Shown here piece after piece: positions 56,830 to 64,000 of a stretch of DNA of 64,000 nt (its first letter is position 1; each line of letters opens with the position of its first letter). This DNA is from Physcomitrium patens (Eukaryota > Streptophyta > Bryopsida > Funariales > Funariaceae). The stretch lies in the NCBI RefSeq assembly GCF_000002425.4, contig NC_037271.1:11478786-11542785 (forward strand), given 5' to 3'. The notes under the pieces are model-generated. The model saw only the letters and a list, made by a program, of their open reading frames with translations. It had not been told where the DNA came from and ran no database searches. The translations under genes were made by a program, and so were the position numbers.

Positions 56830-57760
56830 CTCGCCCGGCGGTACTCGGCGACCACCTCTAGTTCGTCACCCCCCACTCCGCTCGACCCCACAACCTCAAC
56901 TGTGGCATGAAAAAACTCAGCTAGAATCGATGCCAACCAGCTTTCAGAACTCTCCCCTATGCGACCCAGATTGCATTGTCCACAGCCCACCCCCTCCCCT
57001 TCCCCGCAACCCACATATGCGGCCGTGTTTCGCCGTATCTATCCGCGGTCGATGTGGCTGATAAAGTTTCATCTGGCAGATGTACAAGCAAAATGGCGGA
57101 GCCGCAAAATCCTTCCCTCGAATTTAATAAAAGAAAAAAAAGAAAAAAAGCAAGGGTGCCTGCTGCCACTGACCCCAAGTCAGGGGCGTCCTCTAGCTGG
57201 AGAATCTCACCTACTGCCCCTCTCGCTCGAAACAATGCCGTTAGATAACCTCGTCTTCGGCCAATTTCCACGGAAAAGGTTTACCTACTCTAGGTAGACC
57301 ACCTGACACCTTTGGCGAAGTTCTGGAGTGGACCAGCGACGCTCCCACCCTTAAGCATTCGGGACGATCCTCTCCTCCTCTTGGGCTCTGGCGTCGCACC
57401 TGAATTCTTCGTTCCGTCTCGGGGTGCGACCAAGCAAACCAGTCCTCCTCCTCCGGCGTCTACTATTTGGGAGACTAGTAGTGGTCACGAATTCGCTGCG
57501 TCTCGCACTGCTCCTTCGACTCCTGTTGCTGGATCAATCGTTGCTCCACCTTCACAATTCGCTCCGCTCCCATGTCCATTCTTCTCATCCGAAATCAGTC
57601 TCGCCTGCTCCGCCTCGAGACTCGTGACGAGACTTGACGCGCCTCGCCGCGCCGCGTATTGGCGTGACGCGGCGTGACGGGACTTGACGCTGCTTCGTCT
57701 GGCGTCAGCCTTTGCGTCGCGTGGACTTGGCAAGACGAAATGACGCCGTGGAGGCTCTTT
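56830..57760 (-). promoter_or_regulatory. GC-rich 5' flank of the lipid-transfer gene
   Basis: GC-rich, CpG-containing DNA directly upstream of the lipid-transfer ORF, ending abruptly near 57750 where AT-rich DNA resumes. I see no clear TATA box close to the start. Several overlapping ORFs on both strands (up to about 120 codons) have low-complexity, P/S/R-rich composition expected by chance in GC-rich DNA. Contains the TGACG cluster at 57625-57745. Confidence 0.5.
57625..57745. promoter_or_regulatory. Cluster of six TGACG motifs with 10-bp phasing
   Basis: TGACG starts at 57625, 57635, 57665, 57675, 57685 and 57741. The first five keep multiples of 10 bp, one helical turn. TGACG is the core bound by plant TGA-type bZIP factors. 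It lies about 800-900 bp upstream of the lipid-transfer start codon. Confidence 0.55.
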
Positions 57761-58338
57761 TCTTATTCTTTTTTTGTTTTTTCCTTTATTAAAGATATAA
57801 TACTTTGTTTGATAAGTGAGATAGATAAAAAATAATTAATTAATAAAGGCTATACTGACACTAGCGATGAGTTATAGACAAGTAAGTTTTTGTGTAGGGA
57901 TGATGTTGATTTTAGAGATGTGCAAAGGAATTTACAAAAAAATATGACAAATTTGTTGAGTATTTTGTGGTAGTATATCTGTGTAAAAAAGAGATGTTAA
58001 GTGAATTTTGTAATTTTTGGAATAGTGTAAAAAAGAGATGTTAAGTGAATGTCATGCTTGTGTGTGTAATTAAAGACATGGTTTTTTAGAAAGAATTAAA
58101 AAATTTGGTCGTAAAATGTTTTAACATATGTAAGAATGTAGATATTACATAACTATGTAGTTATTTGGATAAATAAATCTTATTTCGATAAATTTGAAGA
58201 TCAAAAATAATTACAAGCTTAAAAGATCTATCAAAACTAAAATATTTAAATTTTAAATAAATGAATTAAAATTTCATTTTTATTATTATTATAATTATCA
58301 TATATTTATTTTTATAGGAATTTTTCAGATAGTTCATA

Positions 58339-58390
<52 letters not shown>

Positions 58391-59060
58391 TTTTGAATAA
58401 AACATCTTACCACTATTGCCTTCTTTCAAGCACACTCTTCAAATTTGGAACTTGTAATAGATTTAAAAACTTATTTTATTTACAGTTTTTTATATAAAAT
58501 TTATACCTAAATGATATTAAATAGACAAAAAAACATCAAAACATACATTATTTCAAATAAAATATTATTATATTAAAACACATATTATTATTTTTATAAT
58601 ATAAAATCTATAATTAAAAAATATTATTTATGAGCTTTTTGTAAAATCATTTTATTACTACTATTCTAATCGTTGTCTTAGCATATTTTATAAATATATA
58701 TATATAATATTTTTAAATATTATATTAAGTTTTTTATAATAATTTAAGCACAACTTAGAATAAACTATAAAAAGGATCAAAATAGTAGTTGTAAAGTTTT
58801 TTAAAGACAAATTGCACGATTTAAAATTAAAACTTTAAACAAATGTTGGTAATTCATTTTAAAAATATATATTAAAAATTATTATATTATAATAGAAATT
58901 TTTTTAATTAAATAATTAAATAATTATTTTTTATTTGATGCTATATGAATCTTTATTATTATTTTCATGAAATAATTTTTTTTAAAATTAATATTAAGAT
59001 ATTTGAGAAATTTTGACAATAAATACAATTCATATAAAGAGTTATAAAGCCACACCATCC
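57761..59060. other. AT-rich spacer
   Basis: No recognisable gene. Includes a short direct repeat GTGTAAAAAAGAGATGTTAAGTGAAT-type (copies near 57980 and 58025) and a TA run at 58344-58385. Confidence 0.6.
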
Positions 59061-59335
59061 CTTGCCATCTTATGATTAGTTTCGTCCATCCTCTAACTTT
59101 GTCATTTGTTTTTAATTCCATGTCTTATGTTTCCAACTCCTTGTCCATTGTTTCTATCCCCCCCTCCCATCTCTTGTTTCCAATACATCCATTTTTTGTT
59201 TCTAGCATCCATGTTCCTTATTCCCAATCCCCTTTCCATCCTTGTCTCTTGTTCCTAGCACCCTCCATCCCTATTTCCTTGTTCTCAATACCCTTCATCC
59301 TCATTTTCTTATTTCTCAAGCCATTAATGGATTTA
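59061..59335. repeat. Pyrimidine-rich degenerate tandem repeat
   Basis: CT-rich stretch built of loosely repeated CTTGTTTCCAATxCCCTCCATCC-like units, each 20-30 bases. The long frame across it (59072-59467, plus) is F/S/P/L-rich and most likely a by-product of the repeat. Confidence 0.55.
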
Positions 59336-61884
59336 TCAAATTCTTTTGAATTTAATTGTGCATTTTGTTCTTTATTTTCAAGCTTGTTTCATACAATTTA
59401 TATAAGAAATTACGTAGCACAATTGAAAAAACTATATTTGAAACTAATTTCAATGATGGTCTCATAAATGTATTTTTTGATTTCTTTCTTGAAGTTGCAT
59501 CACCCATCTCTTTAAATTTCTAGGAGATAAGGCCATGAGTACTTGATGTCCATTTTTCACAATCAATTGAACTTAATTCCACACCAATATAATTCAGCAA
59601 CTATCAAAGTGATTGACCATCAAATAAATGGTGTTGTGAATAACATATTAGAGTCTCTAAAGCATTGTACTTTGAAAGCAACATTAAAATGTGATTTTAA
59701 AATTTTGTTTATATTTTCCTTGACAAACTTTGGCAAATTTTGGCAAATAATATAGAAAGGTTTATACTATCTACAAATATTTTATTAGGCAACCAAGAAA
59801 TGAGATAGCTCTCTTTGTTTGTTGGACATAGCAAAGTTAGACTACATCAACATGTTCAAGTCAATTTGTCAATTGATGTCACCACAATTCACATCATGTA
59901 TTGTTGGCAGCAAGTCAAAGACGCATTAAGAGAGGGCAAGACAAGACATTCAAAAAGCCTCTAATATCCTTGATATATCTTCTCATAGATTTGTTTCTAG
60001 TAAAATCAATGGTCACAAGTTTGCACTAATTCAAATGAAAGTCATCTTCTCCAACATGTGATAGCAAACTTCTTGCAAATCATTTTATATCTTTTCTAAA
60101 TAATTTTTTTTCTCTATTGCAAGAATTTTTTCTTGCATTGTTGTAATCAGGTATTGGTTTGATCTAGCTTTCTCAATTGAGCAGTAGAAGGATGATTATA
60201 TGGTAGATTTTTTGAATCAAAGTAGAAAATAATGAAGTGCATCTTTAATATGAAGAAAAAAAAGGTACCTAAGCCAATTGTAGATGAGGCAACTTAAATA
60301 GTAAGAGTAGCTCTCACTTGCTTGATTTGAAAAATGAGATCTTATAATTTGAATTGGATTGTAGACTTATAGATGGTTTTTTTTAAAAGATTGGTAGAAA
60401 ATCATTATGCATGGATGTGAGAATCATTGAAATGGAGGTAGTAGAATAGACGCTAGCAAAGAGAGGAAAAAAGAAGCATGTAGTGAGCAAATTTATAAGC
60501 ATGGTAATATAATCAATGAGAAGATTAAGAAGTTAGATAGAGAGACATTTACGTATTAGAAGCGCATCAAGAAGACTTGGCCAAATTATATAAAAGAGGT
60601 CTTAAAGAAGAATTGAGGAGTTAGGGAGTAGAAAGGAAGGATAGGAGAAATGAAACGGGGATGTAAATAAATGACATGGGATTGGAAATGCAAGTCAGAG
60701 ATAAGAGATGGATGGAACTAATCATGAGATGATATGGAGGTGTAGCTGTAACAATTTCTTATATTTTGTAGAAGCTTATGTTATTCAAAGGAATATGTGG
60801 TTTTAGACTTATCAACATGAATTAAAAATATAGTTTTAAAGCCAAAAGAGACCTTAAATTTCCAGATAATATAGGCATTTGACAAAATAAGAATCAATGA
60901 AATGATAATAGTTGCTTGATTTTATTTTTTTTATAATATTATTTTACAAGTGATATCTTGATTATAAGTAATATCTACAAAAATGATTGATATTTCAAAC
61001 ACCAATTTGTGAACTTTAGATGTACTTTGTGAAGTTTTTGAATTAGCCATGTTTTATAGACCTTCTAAAAGTATATTCATGAAGAGAAGAAAAAAAAACA
61101 AAACTAAAAACTACAAACTAAAATATCTAAAGAATTGATTTGCTTTGATTTTATATGAATCAAGATAATAAAATTTATTAAAAAATTATAAACTAGTTTT
61201 GAATTTTATCTCATTTTACTTATGATTTTTACAACAAAAATTAGTATTTAATACTTTTAAACCAAAAAAAAAAAAAAAAAAAAAAAATGATGCATTTAAT
61301 GTTAATCAAGTTAGCATTTTAAAATAAATTTAATCTTTTGTATATAAAAAAAAATAGAAAACGCAACTTGACACATCAGCATAAGTCTAAAATAGATGCT
61401 TTTATATAAAATATGTTTATATATATATATATATATATATATATGTCAAAGAGTAAGTTATCTGATACAATAATATAAATAAATCATTTTAGTAAATAGA
61501 TCAAAAAAATTATAAAAAATAATAAATTATGTTACAATGTAATTAATTACAAATTAACCATGTCTAGTCACAAAAGATTTTAAGATAAGTTCTGAGAGTG
61601 GAATTAGCCACATTAATAATGGTTTTAATTTTATAAAATTTATACTATTTTAAAACTATAAATATGTTTTAGGAAGTTTTGTTCAACTTCCACATCTATT
61701 ATTTAAATAAATTTTAAATCAAAATATTTAAAATAAGATATTAAAAAATTACCTCTAAAAATATTTTAATAATAAGAAGGCTCTCAATTGTAATATATAA
61801 AAAATACAATATTATAATATATATTGGAAACAAATCTGAATAAGCATAAAAAATTTATATATTTTTATGTATTTGAATATACAT

Positions 61885-61921
<37 letters not shown>

Positions 61922-62026
61922 ACATTAAAATATAAAAGACATGAAAAAGAGCTACGCATACCTCATGCTATTTTTTGTACCATATATTAGATTTATATTT
62001 ATACTACGTTTGACATATATATGTGT

Positions 62027-62058
<32 letters not shown>

Positions 62059-62134
62059 TTATAAATAAAATTTATAAATTTATAATAATTAATAAAATCA
62101 CGAGTTTTATCCTATTACTATAAAAAAAATAAAG
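59336..62134. other. AT-rich region without recognised genes
   Basis: Mixed-complexity DNA to about 60850, then very AT-rich with an A run (61264-61287) and TA runs at 61418-61443, 61886-61918 and 62027-62058. Short frames give no known motif. An old transposase or gene relic between 59500 and 60800 is possible but I cannot support it. Confidence 0.45.
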
Positions 62135-62685
62135 TGTTAGGCATATTGAAGAATAACTACTATGAAGTCACAACACTTAGCATCAGCAAGGTTACACACA
62201 AAGAGAATATGGAGTTATTGAAGAACAAGTACCATGAAGTTATAGCACTTAGCATCAGTAAGGTTGCACACAAAGAGAGTATGTAATAAGATATCTCTCA
62301 CTTCCAACAATTAATACTTATAGGTGGTGGTTGTTGTCATAGAAGACAACTTCCACTCTTTGATTTTTGTACACATGGTTCTAGGATTCTTTAGCATCTA
62401 ATTTCCCTTGAGAGTATCTTATGGTCCTAAGATCCTTTACTATCTTATTAACTACAAAGATATTCTATACCAAACACTTATTACTCTTACCTAGTCTTTG
62501 GATATTCCCTAGTTCATACTTTATCCTCTTAACTTTGACTCGTGGTCCTTAATTTCATCCTATATCCATAGAATGTCCCTTTTAACTATCAAGAGTTAAT
62601 TCTTTGACTATTAATAACTTACTTAAGATAATATCTTTTACAAGGTAATTTATTCTACTATTATTTTTACTTATTTATTTTAACA
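62135..62685 (-). repeat. 3' LTR of a copia element
   Basis: 551 bp with inverted ends TGTTA..TAACA, directly following the copia pol stop (62697) after an 11-nt purine-containing spacer. Contains a 72-bp direct duplication (units from 62145 and 62217 sharing ACTTAGCATCAG and ACACAAAGAGA). Confidence 0.8.
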
Positions 62686-62696
62686 ATCTCACTTTG

Positions 62697-64000
62697 CTAT
62701 TGATCAAAGGCTTTCAACCCTAATGCCTTTATCAACAAATTAGCAAGCATGTCTTCTATTGCACAATATTTTATATCAACCACTTTCATTTCAATCTTTT
62801 GTCTAATGAAGTGATGTTAAATGTCAATGTACTTAATCTTTGAATGATGCTTTGGATTCTTTGTAAATACAAGACATCCTTTATTGTCACATTTTATTAG
62901 AGTTGCTTTCATTTGCAATATTCCAATGTCTTTCAAAAGTTGTTTTAGCTATATTTCCTCCATTGCACCATCGCTTACTACCATGTACTCTGCTTCTATT
63001 ATTGACCTTGTAATTGTTAGTTGTCTCTTGCAATTCCACAAAATAGTTCCTACTCCAATAAAAAATATATATTCCATTTTTCATCTTCTATCATTTTCAT
63101 CTCTAGTCTAATCCGCATGACAATAATTATGTAAATTAATGTTATCACTTCCAAGGCACAATTTGAAATACAAAGTACCTTTTAAATACCTCATAATTCT
63201 TTTGATGGTTGCCTAATAAATTGGTCTAGCCTTTGATATGTGTTGACTTATTACACTCACCACATATGCAAGATCCAATCTTGTATCAACCATTGCATAT
63301 ACAAATAAATCCACTGCTACCTTATATGGAATACTTTGCATTTAACCTTCAATTTTAGTAAATTCTTCATCCGTAAACTTCATCAACTTCAAATTGGCCT
63401 CTAAAGGTGTTCAAATAGGCTTATACTCTTTCATATTGAATCATTTCAATATTTCTTCAATATACTTGCTTTGACTCATTGTAATAGTCTTCTTGATATA
63501 AATTCTCACAAATTCCACTCTAAAATAATAAAAAAGCTCTTCCAAATCATTCATATCATACTCCTTTTTTAATTTTGTCTTTAATCAATTCATCATCTTT
63601 ATAGTATTGATTAAAATGATCAAATCATCAACATAGAAGATGACAATTAATATAAATTCACTTTATTACATCACATACAAAGAATGATCAGATTCATTCT
63701 TAAAAAATCCTTCATTCACAAAGAATGTATCAATGTGTTGGTACCATGTCCTTAAAGATTGCTTGAGCCAATACAAGGCTTTTTTCAACTTACAAACAAG
63801 ATGTTGTTTGTCTTCTTCTACAAATCCTTGAGGTTGCTCTATGTAGATGTCTTCTTTTAGATTTACATTTAAGAAAGTTGTCTTCACATCCATTTGATGC
63901 ATCTCCAAGTCTATTCTTGTCCCAATTGCAACAAAGATTCTAATGGTGGTGAATTTGGCTATAGGAGCAAATGTCTCATTGAAATCAACACCAACAACTT
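62697..64000 (-). pseudogene. Ty1/copia pol: reverse transcriptase and RNase H (partial)
   Basis: The minus-strand frame enters at the right edge with DFNETFAPIAKFTTIR, then the open block 63666-63908 (MEMHQMDVKTTFLN.. YIEQPQGFV.. KLKKALYWLKQS), the catalytic FYVDDLIIL near 63619-63640, SKYIEEILK and the RNase H blocks YLKGTLYFKLCLG, SIIEAEYMVVSDGAMEEI and HIDI-like HHFIRQKIE. At least six in-frame stops. Gag, protease and integrase lie beyond the window. Copia is a different superfamily from the Ty3 elements that fill the rest of the window. Confidence 0.92.

Noticed and set aside
57485-57733. Long open frames on both strands in the GC-rich promoter region
   Set aside because: Several overlapping frames of similar length, rich in A, R, S and P, with no domain. 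This is what GC-rich DNA gives by chance, and the phased TGACG repeat drives part of it.
59072-59467. 131-codon plus-strand ORF, hydrophobic and serine/proline-rich
   Set aside because: It lies on a degenerate CT-rich repeat; the composition follows the repeat and no membrane-protein family or conserved motif is visible.

Overview
The window looks like a transposon-rich, strongly AT-rich stretch of a land-plant nuclear genome. The plant signals are one GPI-anchored 8-cysteine lipid-transfer protein gene, a decayed NBS-LRR resistance gene, and chromodomain Ty3/gypsy and Ty1/copia retrotransposons. The main chromovirus family resembles the Tcn1/Tf1-like chromoviruses known from fungi, mosses and lycophytes. 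I therefore lean towards a seedless plant, but the sequence alone does not prove this.

Layout. 1-6750: minus-strand chromovirus copy G, running off the left edge, carrying a solo LTR of another family (958-2225). 6751-11550: older, heavily decayed minus-strand chromovirus F, into whose integrase region G inserted. 11551-14590: AT-rich spacer with an LTR remnant and microsatellites. 14590-15044 and 21383-23045: two halves of a minus-strand NBS-LRR pseudogene, split by chromovirus A (15050-21382). A is the best-preserved element: 530-bp LTRs differing at only 3 positions, a 5-bp target duplication, gag, pol and a third ORF. 25092-50689: a four-level nest. Chromovirus D was interrupted by insertion E, E by chromovirus B (27900-43082), and B by element C (33258-42349). 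C is a different Ty3 lineage with long, internally repetitive LTRs. 50690-55260: AT-rich DNA with two more LTR remnants. 55261-57760: an island of higher GC with the only apparently intact host gene (lipid-transfer protein, 56347-56829, minus). 57761-62134: AT-rich spacer. 62135-64000: 3' end of a minus-strand copia element.

How the parts work together. A, B, D, F and G share one architecture: LTR, a 2-nt spacer, an 11-nt primer-binding site, a leader with stem-loops around a GGATTA core, gag, pol in the -1 frame (protease, RT, RNase H, integrase, chromodomain), a small third ORF where it can be seen, a polypurine tract and the second LTR. The primer-binding site is not convincingly tRNA-like. 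It is complementary to the predicted first 11 nt of the element's own transcript. That holds in A and B with unrelated sequences, and with small changes in D, F and G. This points to Tf1-style self-priming.

The strongest leads are this self-priming device with its covarying inverted repeat at the predicted transcription start, the leader stem-loop array, and the conserved third ORF. Element C by contrast carries an 18-nt site that fits tRNA-Trp. All element ORFs carry stops or other damage. I identified no tRNA, rRNA or CRISPR feature. Positions of decayed genes are approximate because they were read by eye.
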